Positions 1 to 12,298 of a stretch of DNA of 64,000 bases are shown here, piece by piece. The DNA is from Mesorhabditis belari (taxonomy: Eukaryota > Nematoda > Chromadorea > Rhabditida > Rhabditidae), in NCBI GenBank assembly GCA_958450365.1, contig CAUEEP010000736.1, forward strand, positions 558,001 through 622,000, read 5' to 3'. A program made the position numbers and the translations under genes. The notes under the pieces were generated by a model. The model searched no databases and had not been told where the DNA came from. It saw only the letters and a program-made list of their open reading frames with translations. Each line of letters starts with the position of its first letter. Position 1 is the stretch's first letter.

Positions 1-39
1 AAAAGAAGAAACTATTTAAACCCATAAGCATAAGCACAC

Positions 40-191
40 CATACGTTCCCTCGATTCAATGATTTCGACGACTTTTTGAATCTTGTCTCCAGGCATTCGG
101 TTGATCTCAAGTGACAAATTGCGTTTCTCGTCGTATGACATTGGCGCGTGCTCGCCATCGCTATCAAAAACGTAGTCCATTCGTTGCATGT
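40..191 (-). CDS. Partial extra copy of a BET extra-terminal (ET) domain exon, running off the left edge
   Basis: This stretch is a diverged copy of the ET exon of the BET gene at 4654-4806, and the first part of the following intron is also recognisable, so it arose by DNA-level duplication. A 50-residue frame starts at the ATG at 187-189 and stays open to a GT donor after position 40. It keeps the ET hallmarks [15 protein letters not shown] and [13 protein letters not shown] acceptor lies two bases before the ATG, so the copy could be the trans-spliced first exon of a short ET-only protein; a one-base difference near its start relative to the parent exon would break the old frame. The rest lies left of the window, so gene versus pseudogene cannot be decided. 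Confidence 0.6.
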
Positions 192-522
192 CTGAAGTGG
201 TTTTTGAAAAATATGAACTCTCGGTAAAGAAAAAATAAACAAGAATGAAGAAAAAGGGTAAGTTTCAGAATACGATGAAATTTGGACATGGGTGTTTGTG
301 TGTGGAAAGAGAGAAAAATCTATATGCACCCCCAATTTCAGCTAAAGTGAGAGAGAAAAAAAGAAATGCCCCCAATTCACGAAGATGTCGAAGAGAAAAA
401 ATTACGACTTGAAATTTGAAAGGGTTCCGCTTAGTTTGTCTGTTCAATGTGAATTTTATCTGTGCAACACACGAACGAAAGATTTTCCCAGCCAAGTGTA
501 CAAATTGTTTGGTATAATTTAC

Positions 523-740
523 CGTAATACCCCCCGTACAGTCGCGTAGTCTAACATACAATTTTGTGACGCTCGATTCTCTGCGCTGCTTCGACGAAAA
601 ATGTGCGCTTAGATATCAAAAGATAGCGCTTGAGGCGAAAAAATTTTTGGTACTAACAGTTTATTTTAGAAAAATCTAGGCGCTTTCAAAAAAATGATTT
701 ACTTTAGTAACTACGTCATTATGGGGGCACTACTATTGGC
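523..740. repeat. Decayed MITE related to copies at 28.7, 29.2 and 48.1 kb
   Basis: It shares the left part ACCGTAATACC..CGTACAGTCGCGTAGTCT and the right part CTACGTCATTATGGGGGCACTACTATT with the better preserved family member at 28655-29050. The terminal inverted repeats are eroded. Confidence 0.5.
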
Positions 741-770
741 TTAGTGCACATGGAGTGGCCGACTTATTCG

Positions 771-1150
771 CAATATAAAGCGTAACTCATTGACCATCTT
801 ACCAATTTAGTCAAATTTTTGGGGGGAGGGCTGGGCGGGGGGGGGGAAATTTTCCATATATGGGAATCGTATGCGTAGAGATTCCGAATTTCGACAAATC
901 GGACCTCGCTGACAGGTCAAATTTGGGCTAAAAGGCAAAAACGCGGAAAAGGTAATTTGGTAGTTTTGCATTTTAGCCCAAATTTGACGTGTCGAGGCCT
1001 GATTTGTCGATCGAATCTACGCATAGGGTCCCCTTAGGGGAAATTTTCGAAATATTTTGAGCTTGGCTCCCAGGCCTTTCCAAAAAAAAAGAAAAGTGCA
1101 TTTGTCCCACCCCCAAATTTTTAGAGTATGTTGAGTCATTACTTGCTCAT
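771..1150. repeat. Long imperfect fold-back element
   Basis: The left arm (about 771-930) and right arm (about 968-1150) are imperfect reverse complements. The inner arms around GGTCAAATTTGGGCTAAAA and TTTTAGCCCAAATTTGACG match best, and the outer arms carry a G-run on one side and a C-run on the other. There is no coding capacity. This is a palindromic, MITE-like element; target-site duplications were not resolved. Confidence 0.6.
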
Positions 1151-2303
1151 GATATGACAAATTTTCGAAGCGTTTGGAACATTTTTAGCACAAAGATTTG
1201 GACTCAAATCAGAAAAAAAATTTTTCTGAATTTAAAAGACTATTGCGATTTTTAGTTTGGGAGATATTTTTCAATCTTTGCAAAACGAAACATTTTTAGA
1301 ATATTTGGAATACTCATATAGTCCTCATGATATCAACTTTGACCCCACCCCAAAAATTAACTCCATCTCAAAAGCAACCTCAAACCTACGCGATAGGTGC
1401 TCCAATCGATCTTAAACTTGGGCATGTTACGAACAAAGGACAATTCAGATATGAGATATGCACTTATAAACGACGGCTAAAGCATATGTACTAACCAAAT
1501 ACTGCAGGTATTATGGTAGAATGTTAAATCTACTCCATAATGCACTTTTTTTCCATATCGAGAGCCGCGTTTTAACAATTTATTACTACAACTTTAACAA
1601 CAAATGAAAAGTTTAAAGGAAAAACTGTTTGATAAGACATATATGATCAAACCACAAAAGGGCTGATTTGTGTGAATAGAAAGAGGGACATATAGGGAAA
1701 TTTCTCGACATAAACATCGTAAATAGGCAAGGGATGGGTTAAAAAAAGATGTCGAACAAAAATCATCGGACATTCCCTTGAAAAAAATAATAAAAACTTT
1801 TTAAATGCCATCACAACGGCCAGGGGTAAATTCCCGATCTCTATGTTTATGGTGTTTTTTGGTAATTTTTCAGCAATTTGATCATTCAATAAACCGATAA
1901 AATATCAAAATCTCACGAAACAAAACAGGAGAATCATAAACATCAAGAGACAAAGAGGAGAACCTACCGTTTTTGCAGACTTTTTTGAAGATACCACAAA
2001 AACTTGAGCATTTCTATGCGTTAACTTTAGGAAATAAAGCCTTTCGGCCAAAAAGTTGAGATCAAGAAAAGAAAAAAAGGGCACGACACTTAACTACAAA
2101 AGGTATTTTTGGGTTTTCTCAAATTAAAAGGTAGCACGGTTTGGTTTGCGAAGAACAATGACGGGGATAACAAGTGACACAACAAAATGTAAAAACCTTT
2201 TTTAAGAAAAAGAGTACCTGTAATCGTCGTTAAATAAGTGGCAAAACATTGTATATAGCAAATGTATAAAGCTTTAATGGAGGTGACGAAGACGATAATC
2301 TGA

Positions 2304-5300
2304 TTAGAATTCGGCCTCGAAGTTGTTCATAATTTCCATCTGATGAGTCAAATCGATTGCATTGCCCATCATTTCACGCTTCCGTTTCTCCTGCTCACGT
2401 AAACGTTGCATCTAAATAAAACAAATTAATTACGCAAGTTCAGAAGATCTTTTAATAGCGATCTACAAAATCTTAGAAGTACTACCTGAATACGTTCCTC
2501 CTCAGCACTTAATTGAGGTGGCTGTGCTTGCGTTTCTTTGGCTTTACGACGTCTCTCCTCTTCGGCCAAAAGCATTGCCTTCTAAAGGAAGTCAAATATA
2601 AAAAAGTTTCTTATTGTTAGTGTTACAATATCTTTCAGCTTCCCACAAGTTTTTACCAATTCAAAACGGGCGTTAACATTTCTTTTTAAAAATGGCATCA
2701 CAACTTGTGTAGGCGCAACTCTTTGTGTCTCTTTATAATTAATTAACTATTGATTTTCACTGACCCTTTCCTCTTTCTCCTTCTGTTGCTTCTTGAAATG
2801 TTCAAATTGTTCTTTGGTGTTCAAATTGTTCTTCTTGGCGTTTGTATCAGGCAACAGTTGATCAATGATTGAACTTCCTAAAAAATAGTAATCACCACAA
2901 TAAAGAATCATCCAATTACCAATTCCAGCTGCCTGAACAGGCTTGTCGTTTTGAAGAATTGGTCGAGCACCAGCATGAACGATTCCTCGGACAGGATCTA
3001 AAAGAAAACGTTTAATTAAAGTGAAACCATTAATTACCAGCTGGTTCAGGAACACGCGGAGAAGGATTTCTTGCAACCGGTGGCTTGACTTCTACAGGTG
3101 AAGTCGACTGCTTTACGGGAACCTGAATTGATGGAGGAGTCGGCATTTTCGGCTTTCCATTCGTATGATTGGCAGCCTCGGCATTCGGCAACGGTTGATT
3201 CGGCACGGCTGGCTTTCCAAACGTATTTCCCTTCCACTTTCCATGGGTACCTAATAACAACCTAATTAATATGCTTTCAACGGATTTAATTTTTAAAAAG
3301 TTGATTTGGGTCAATCACAACACACTTAGGGAATTAAAAGGTGACTCGAAGCCTGGATTCAATAAATTTGGAGCTAAACAGGTCCTAATCATGGGCGTTC
3401 TCAAATCGAATTTGGAAACACGGAGTAGAAAAATGAAAATGCAAGAATCGAGCCTGACAAAACACGATCGCGAATTGCAAGCTAATGACTCTCAACTTGT
3501 GATTCCTCTGTTTTAGTTTTTATAAAATGTTCTGTAAAAACTTTGTTTTTCTTTGGGAGTGCTGCATGCTAAACGCGATCAGAGATCTTTGACTGACAAA
3601 CTTATTGCTTATTGAAAGATACTAAACAAATAATTTATTTACTCAAACGATTCTAATAATTAAGTAACAATGCAAAAATAGCGAAAATCAATGTTCTAAA
3701 GCAAAAGAGAAGAGGGGATCTAAAGAATTTCTGGTAAGGGGAATATGCGGAGTGAAGAGAAGTGACACGTATATTGAGGCCGAGATATCCATGGCTGAGC
3801 ATTTGGAAAATAAATTAATAAATGCACAAAGCGAAAAAATTTACAAAGACTCTCTACCCATTGAACTTCTCACCATCATAGCTCATAAAGATTCCGTGGT
3901 TTTGAAAAAGCAAGTCTACTCTTTTCAAAAAACCTATATGAGTAGAATGGAAAACGTCCAAGGGTATAGAGTAATGGTGTCTATTTATACATAGAGGGCC
4001 GCCGGGCTAACATCAATAAACATAAGATTGGAGATCAACAAGAGATCGAAAATACACGGTTAGGTATTTGGAAAACGGGGGATATTATTTTAAAGTCTGT
4101 CGAGGTAGACCAATTTAATTAAAGTATGAGCATTATCGTTCTAACCTGACTCAGAATCCGATGAGTCCGAACTTGAATCACTCCCTGAAGAAGAACTTGA
4201 CGATGATGGTGGTGGCGCCAAATTGGGAGCTCCTAAAGAAGAAATTTATTCAGTTCATCCTAAGGCAACTCCCATAAACCAAGAAAGTCAATAACTTAAT
4301 GGACTGAATACATCAAAATCTTTTAGATCAAGGTTTATGTACTCTAAAACCTTTTATCCATGCTAGTTTTTTTTCGATTTTTTTACTACTTGGTAGTAAA
4401 CATGGAACAGTTTGGTAAAAGCCTTGTGTACCAATCATTATAATATGCAATTATGCTAACACTCACGCTGTACTGGTGGTGCTGGAGGTCTCCTCTGGAC
4501 ACTGGGCTGGGCACGGTTTCTTGACTTGCACCAAGCGATGAAAGCTTCCAACTCACGAAGAGTGATCGGCTTCAAAGTTTCGAAGTCGATCTCGATTTCT
4601 TCAGGGTTGTATGCCTAAAAGAAGAAACTATTTAAACCCAGACATAAACATACCATCTTTTCCCTCGATTCAATGATTTTGACGACTTTTTGAATCTTGT
4701 CTCCAGGCAATTGGTTGATCTCAAGTGACAAATTGCGTTTCTCATCGTATGACATTGGCGGGTGCTCATCACCGCTATCAAAAACGTACTCCGTTCGCCA
4801 TTGTTCCTAAATAGTCATTATGTACAAATCAAAAATGATCTTTTACCTTCTTTGGAAGACCATTCTCCTCAACCTTCGGCTTATTTTTGCTTCCAGGCTT
4901 ACGACCACGCCCAGATTTGACAGGAGGAGGTGGGGCCACATCAACCGACGGTTGTTTGGCAGTAGTTCTTGCTCGTGACCTCGCAAAATCCATTGGGCTT
5001 TCTTCACGGTAGCTTTTTCTTGGAACACTCCTAGCTGCTGGGCTGACTGTCGAAGTAGCCATCACTTGATTCAGCAATTCTTGCAATTGGGTGACGAGAT
5101 GTGTAGGAATCGGAGGCTTGCCAGACATCCTGTTGTCGGATCTCTTCTGGCGAATTTCGCTGAGTTCTTGTCCGACTCGTTGCAATTCGATGAGTCTCCG
5201 TTGGGTTTTCTCCAGTTCTTCTTGCACTTGAGTGCTGTAGTGGTCAATCTGATCTTCATCACCAACACCATTCGAAGTCGACACCTTAAACACGTATACT

Positions 5301-7941
5301 TTAGCTTTATCAGATATTTTAACTTGTGACTAAAAATATTAACCTTCAACTCCTGTGGGGCAACGTTTTCGACTGGCGCAGTTGCCGCCAGAACCGTTGG
5401 CCATTTTGACTTCACGTAGTTCATCATCTTCGTGGCCAAAACATAGATCGCATCCCCTTTTGGATTGTACTTGTGGCAATTTCCAACCATCAGTTCGATG
5501 TCACTCAAGAATTCCTCGTGCGAAACATACTGTCTAAAATATTTTTTGTAATTTGAAGAAGAAGGCACTATTCACTTGTAGTCAAATTTCTTCTTTATTG
5601 TGCTGAGGTCCATTGGTTCATCAATTTTGTCGTAGTAGTCAAAAAGTTGAAGGGCCTCAACATCGACAGGTTTTGTGAAAGGCCAATTAAATTCCTAAGC
5701 CAAGAATAACATTTATTGTTTTAACACTATCTACCGCGTTTTTCTTTGAATTGATATCGGCAAGTAACTTTTGGCAGGCTTTCAGTTGTTCAGACAACTT
5801 TCCTTTCAATCTTGGAGCCATGCTAGGATAATCAGGAGGCACGTAGTTCCGTCGTTTGCGAGCCGGTTGTGGCTAAAAATAAAAGTTTCTTTAGTGAGCA
5901 TTCATTGGATTATTCTTTAATAAATTTTGTGCTTCCTTCTACCCTTCTAACGGCAAAAATTTTATTTAACTTACTGGTGGAGGAGGCTCTGCAGCAACTG
6001 GTTCCACTTTCCGCTTCACTCCTTTGCTTTTTGCTACAGGAGCAGCTACATGTACGTCTGAGGTTGATGCCTAAATCAAAACTAATAAATACAGTGCTAA
6101 GCCAATCTTACGTTCTGCATTTCATGATCAAGAGCCAACGGGCTTGGAACTGGTCGAGAGACGGATATCGAAGATTCTCGAGAGACCGCTAAAACTTTAA
6201 ATTACTATCTACCAATTATCGCTTAAATATCATCCCGATTTACGAATGCAAGGCAATCGAGTTTACCGGTCGCACCTCTAGTTGCATTATGGAACATATC
6301 AAGGTACTTCAAGTCGTCCGAACCTTTCGAGCTGCTCGATCCTGCCTTTGCCAATCCACTAGCACGCTTTGCCGAACTCTTTTGGGGACCACGCTTCGGC
6401 CGAGGAATCTCGATTTCCTGTAAAAGAAACCATCACCAAACACAATAAAAGCAAGCTTTGTATAATATTATGTTTTGGAAGTGTTATCATCTGGCAAATA
6501 CAAAAAATATAAATATAAAAATGAAGGAAAACAAAAATTCTTATTTCAACGCGATGATAACACTTTGTTTGTCGCTTTGTTCGTCTTCTTACTATCACTA
6601 CATACTCCCAAGCCGAAGGTATCCTTTTTGACTTAGATTCTTAAAAGAGTTCATGGAGACTACCTCAGATGGCATGGTTTTTAGTTTCTCGCGTACGAGA
6701 TTCTCCACATTACGGCACATCAAAGACACGTCATCCTCGGCTTGGTTGAATGAGTAACAGTTGTTGAAGACGGTATGGATGTCCTAAACAGAAATACTCA
6801 CTGTTGCTGGCATTCCTTCGCAGCGATCCAAAATTAGCTGCTCGAGATCTTTGGCCATAGTGACTACTCCATAATGTGGCGGATTGTACGTGTAGCAATT
6901 TGTGAACATCGTATTTATATCCTAACCAGAAAATTTTTTGATGGTTTCATACGCTATGAAAAGTATGAAACACATATTAACGCACCAAAATGCAGAGACC
7001 CCGCTGACTCATATTGTTTTTGAAGATTTAAGGCTTCTTTCATACAACATCAAATGATAAAAAGTAAAAACAGCAAAGTGCAGAAGGGTCTCCGTGAACG
7101 GCTCTTTACACCGACTAAAGTTCTGACCAAGCCGCCAACATCATGCATCAATACTTAAAAAAATTGTAATTCCCTTTTTTGAAAAGTTAGAATATTAAAA
7201 AAAATTGCATAAAACTGGAGGCAATAACAATTTCATGTCTTCTTTTCACTTACATTCATGCACTCGACGGCTGTGTAGTAGTAAAAGTTCTTGAGGCGCT
7301 TCTCGATTGTTGCCAAATCCATCGGCCTCTTCACAACATTGTGGTAGTCCTGAATTAAAAATAGAGTCAATTACCTAATAGACATTTCAGTAGTAACCCA
7401 TCCAAGAAAACCGACCGCGAGTCCAAGTTCGATAGCATGAACGGGCTTTGTAAACGGCCAGGCGTGCTTGTGCTTCAAGGCATGCTTCATGACGTTGTTC
7501 AAGATAAATTCGAGCTGATTGGTGTGTCTCGTTGGCTTTCCGACTGGTGGTAGTACCCGTGGCTGAACAACGCCGCCGACCGGTTCCTAAAACAGTAAAC
7601 TTGGAATGATGATATCAGAATACGTACAATAACAATAAGGACTTTTGTAAATCCAAAAGTGCAAAGAGCTTTACTTTTCGAGTTGCGCTGATCGATTTAA
7701 AATTTAAATCGATCAGCGTCACTTTATTTAGTCATACCTGTCTAGGGCTTTTCCATGGAGCCAGCAATTCTTGAATCTCTTCAGCGGTTTCTGCTTTGAT
7801 CGTTGGCTGTTCGCCCTCCTCGAAGCCATGATCCTCTAAATCCTCTAAAAATAATTGACCAACGCAAACTATTAAGCCACCTTGTTCGTCATGTGGTTCG
7901 GAGGACTCGATTTCTTCGTTTTTGATGTCCCCTTCACTCAT
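2304..7941 (-). CDS. bet-1: BET family double-bromodomain chromatin reader
   Basis: BET proteins bind acetylated histone tails in the nucleus and recruit transcription elongation factors. Exons, in coding order: 7738-7941, 7586-7416, 7349-7254, then either 6921-6802 or 6783-6664, 6417-6276, 6188-6112, 6070-5975, 5872-5735, 5694-5576, 5533-5344, 5284-4847, 4806-4654, 4614-4467, 4232-4146, 3250-3038, 2997-2920, 2877-2765, 2581-2486, 2411-2304; all phases agree and give about 928 residues. Bromodomain 1 (about 90-197) has the WPF shelf and NCYxxN. Bromodomain 2 (about 325-437) has [12 protein letters not shown] and NCHKYN. The ET domain spans about 598-690 ([32 protein letters not shown]), followed by a Ser/Asp tract. 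The charged C-terminus ending NNFEAEF resembles the P-TEFb-interacting C-terminal motif of BRD4 long forms. A 36-nt GT-AG segment in the first exon (12 codons, phase preserved) may be a further intron. Confidence 0.95.
3251..4145 (-). other. Long BET intron, no gene seen
   Basis: This intron is about 895 nt between the Ser/Asp-rich exon and the exon that follows. Open frames on the plus strand here show no recognisable domain and no splice context, so I treat the stretch as intronic. Confidence 0.7.
6664..6783 (-). other. bet-1: BET alternative exon B (bromodomain 1, C-terminal half)
   Basis: This is a 120-nt, phase-0 exon beginning [10 protein letters not shown] and containing FNQAEDDVS and ending TMPSE. 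It has an acceptor (TCTGTTTAG) and a donor (GTAGTC). It is homologous to exon A and interchangeable in frame. The Asp-Asp pair after the pocket Asn is typical of first BET bromodomains; the Tyr before the Asn is replaced by Phe. Confidence 0.85.
6802..6921 (-). other. bet-1: BET alternative exon A (bromodomain 1, C-terminal half)
   Basis: This is a 120-nt, phase-0 exon beginning [10 protein letters not shown] and containing YNPPHYGVV and ending GMPAT. It has an acceptor (CTGGTTAG) and a donor (GTGAGT). It encodes helix alpha-B/BC loop/alpha-C of bromodomain 1, with the pocket Asn kept and a Val at the gatekeeper position. The NPP..VV signature resembles second bromodomains of animal BET proteins. 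It starts 18 nt upstream of exon B. Confidence 0.85.
7686..7718. repeat. Perfect 13-bp inverted repeat in BET intron 1
   Basis: CGCTGATCGATTT and AAATCGATCAGCG are separated by 7 nt and lie in the first intron of the BET gene. Confidence 0.8.
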
Positions 7942-7951
7942 CGTTTAGCAT
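7934..7951 (-). promoter_or_regulatory. Short uORF overlapping the BET start codon
   Basis: An upstream ATG opens a five-codon frame (MLNDE) whose TGA overlaps the second codon of the BET reading frame. A CAG acceptor suited to spliced-leader addition lies at 7963-7964, so the trans-spliced mRNA would still carry this uORF. Confidence 0.5.
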
Positions 7952-7964
7952 TGAAGGTGACGCT

Positions 7965-9648
7965 GAAAAGTAAAGTCTAGACTAATTGTCGACAAAACGA
8001 CGTGAATAATGAGGAAATGACTAAAACAACTAAAAATAGAAATGTGCCCGTAGAATATGTGCGAGAGGAATGTAATAATATCAAATCTTACACATGCCGA
8101 CGAGAAAAATCTAGAATCTAGTCGTTTTTGAGAAAAACTGCAGTAAGAATAATGAAATGCTCTAGATCCGTCTGATTTTTGTCGCAATTTCACAATCATT
8201 CAGCTGAATATCTATTTTAGCGGAAATAGCAAGTTTTAGAAAACACCCTAGCAAATCCTTGATAAAAACAACATCGGGGAAACGTTTTTTCTACTTTTCC
8301 TAACCGAAATCTGCATAAAAACCTCACAAAACTGTAATAAATAACCAATAGTAACAATGTAGGGAAACGGGCGAGCGGCAGAGTGCCAGCGTCAAGGCGT
8401 CCTTTTTCGAAACTAACACCGCTTCCCCGCCAAATTACCGCCGTATTTAGCAATATTCCCACAAAATTCGATCATTTCCGTGTTTTATCGATGAAAACTT
8501 TCATCTAAGAGCCCAAAAATGCAAAAATTTCGACAACATTTTTAGGTCCAACCACGTGGATTTTCACTCAAAACCGCTCAAAATCGACCCCTGAACCCTC
8601 CCCGGATACTCGATATCAAATTTTTCAAGTTTTAGCTTTATATTTTCACAATAGCATCTTGAAAAATTTGCTTAAAAAGAAAAATCAATGAAGAATGATG
8701 TGGAGTGTCTGCGTGTCTGACTGGTTGAGAGCGGTGATTGGTGGACAGACTTGGGCGGTGATTGGCGGGGAAATGATTTTTCGTGTAAGAATTTTCTGGG
8801 GTCCCGCCACGAATTGGTTACCATTGAAGTTTTTGGAGGGAATTTGAAAATGTTCTACTTTTAATGGGATAATTCTTCTTCGAAGATGATTGCTTGGATT
8901 GAAATGAGGTTTTTGAGGTGATAGATAGTGAAATTGGAAGACAAAGTGTTAAGTGGGTAAGTGAGTTAGGAAACAGATAAAGTAGACTGCTACAGAGTTT
9001 GGAATCGCGTTTACTGGACAGAAATTTTGAGATGAATAGTCAACTATGATGTTTTGTCTTGGGAAATACATTTTTTCCCCTTTTCTCAATTTCTTACCAA
9101 ACTTACCAAGAGATTTGGAACAAAATTGTGCATCATTGAGTTGGAAAGGGAAAGGAAGTAACTTTAAGAAAAAATAGTCTTGCCTCTACTATAACAAGAC
9201 CAAATTTTTTAAGCTAAAATAAGTTCGATTTAAGGAAATTGCATTTATAAAGTTGATTTAGAGCAGTAACTTTAAGAAAAACTAGTAACAAGATAACTTG
9301 AAACTTTAGCTGTTCACTTTTTATTGTCAATTTTTTGGAAGTGAAGCCAAAGTAAAGTTCTTATCGCATAACACAACAGCATCTATTTAGATCAAAGCAG
9401 CTATTTGTTTGTTTTTATTTTCACATAAACACTTTTTCTTCTTGAGATTAAAAGAAATAGAAAGAAAAATGCATTTGAAAAGAATTGAATTGGTGGGAGG
9501 CACGGAAGAAACAGTTATCTGATCCGAAAGTGTGTCGCTTTCAGAGCCATGAACAAAGAGAATGTCAAATTTTGCATTCTCGCTTTATAAACAGCATATT
9601 ATTGCCTCAAAAGTGCCTTTCAATTTATTCCACATTGGAAGTTTTCAA
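7965..9648. promoter_or_regulatory. Divergent intergenic region between BET and collagen genes
   Basis: About 1.7 kb separates the divergently transcribed BET gene and cuticle collagen. It contains two CCAAT-type motifs (GATTGGTGG and GATTGGCGG) near 8738-8768. No convincing coding exon was found; short open frames near 8.2 and 9.5 kb have no domain. Confidence 0.5.
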
Positions 9649-10888
<1,240 letters not shown>

Positions 10889-10972
10889 AAAATTTTTCTC
10901 TCTTTCCCACACCTGTATCAATTCACCCTTCTTTCTCCTTTTCTTCCTTTGTCTTTACTTTCGCTTTCTTTG

Positions 10973-12298
10973 ATGGCTAATAAAGATATTTGCGAAAACG
11001 CATGTGCTGTTTTGGATTCTTTACATAGATTGCCGAAAGGAAAAGATGTTCTTTGTGAAGTAAGAACTTATTTGAGTGCATTTTTATGTTAAAAGTTCAG
11101 AAAATTGCTGGAGGCTTAACAAACACAATGTACCTGATAAAAATCGATAACGAGAGTAGATACGTTTTTCGAGTGAATGGCTTTGGAACAGAGAAGCTGG
11201 TGGACAGGTACTGTAAAGAAAGGTGTGAGAAATTGAAAAGTTTAGAATTGAAGAGAAAAGGGTTTTGGAACAAGCGGCATTGGCGAGAATTTGCCCAAAA
11301 GTCATCTACATTGATGAAAAAGTGATGCTTCAAGAGTTTTGTCCGGGCCGAACACTTGGTCTTTCATCTATTGATGATCCAAAGATTCATGAGTTTAAAA
11401 AAACCAAATTATTACATATTTTAAAAGAACTTCTAGATTGATTGCCAAGAAATTAGCGACTTTTCACTTGTTGTCAGTCGAGAATCCTGCCCGCTCTGAG
11501 CCATGGTTCACCAAAACACTTAAAAGTTATCTACTTGAGTTGAATGATCCAAAAATGAGGTTAGTTCGAAAAGCCTGAAAATTCAATCCATAAACTTTTT
11601 AGTGATCTTGGTAATGAGTTGTTGAGAAAAATAGAATCAATGGATTTTCAACTCACCTTGTGCCATAATGATCTCCGACTTAACAACGTCATTTACGAAG
11701 ATGGTAGTGGAAAAACCGAAAATCTTTGTAAAAACAAATTCCAGATAAGTTAGTCTTTATTGATTTTGAATACGCTGCGATGAACTTTCCTGAATACGAC
11801 ATTGCTCACTATTTTTGGCAGCACGAGGGTTTGTTGATTGCTAAAATTGTTTATACAAAATTTTCAGGTGCTCAAACAGCTTCTGATTTTCGAACGTTAA
11901 CTTCAAAAGATCGAAAGCTTTTTCTCAGCGAATATTTGCAAGCCTACTATAATGTTGAACCATCGGAAAAGCTGATCAACGAAATACTGCAACGGATTCG
12001 TATTTTTGAGGCGGTAAGTTCACTAAATTGTAAACATTTTAAAGTTTGTGCCAAAGATTTCAAGTTATAAGATCAAGTTTAGCTAGCAACTTCGATTTTT
12101 CCAAAAACTAATGACCAAAAATCATGGCTAATTTAGGCCAACCATTTTCTTTGGAGCGTCTGGTCACTGATTCAACACCGATTCGGTAGAAGTGATGATC
12201 ATTTCTGCTACATCAAGTTGATATCACTTTTAAATTTGAAAGCAAAACCATTTCCAGGAACTCTGAAGCACGATTTGCTAAATATCGAGAGTGCCTAG
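10973..12298 (+). CDS. Choline/ethanolamine kinase
   Basis: It phosphorylates choline or ethanolamine with ATP, the first step of the Kennedy pathway for phospholipid synthesis, in the cytosol. Exons 10973-11059, 11101-11207, 11246-11392, 11437-11559, 11603-11703, 11745-11828, 11868-12013, 12137-12298 give 318 residues, near the family norm. Visible motifs are GGLTNTMYLI (nucleotide loop), the Brenner-type motif LCHNDLRLNNVIY with catalytic Asp, the choline kinase motif VFIDFEYA, then HYFWQH and NHFLWSVWSLIQ. The start is uncertain: the ATG at 10973 lies 84 nt after the collagen stop, and that spacer contains no AG acceptor. Substrate preference cannot be read from the sequence. Confidence 0.9.
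10979..10984 (+). terminator. AATAAA inside codons 3-4 of the kinase
   Basis: This is the first AATAAA after the collagen stop codon, 90 nt downstream of it, and it sits within the first coding exon assigned to the kinase. If used, collagen 3' end formation would cut into the kinase coding sequence. Confidence 0.4.

Larger units (their letters stand above)
192..2303. other. Intergenic, no gene seen
   Basis: I see no supported coding exon here. The stretch holds a decayed MITE (about 523-740) and a long fold-back element (about 771-1150), listed separately. The remainder is AT-rich and unremarkable, and contains the 3' flank of the minus-strand BET gene. Confidence 0.6.

Noticed and set aside
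3271..3994. Two plus-strand open frames of about 80 codons
   Set aside because: They lie in a BET intron, have no domain or splice signals and are typical chance frames.
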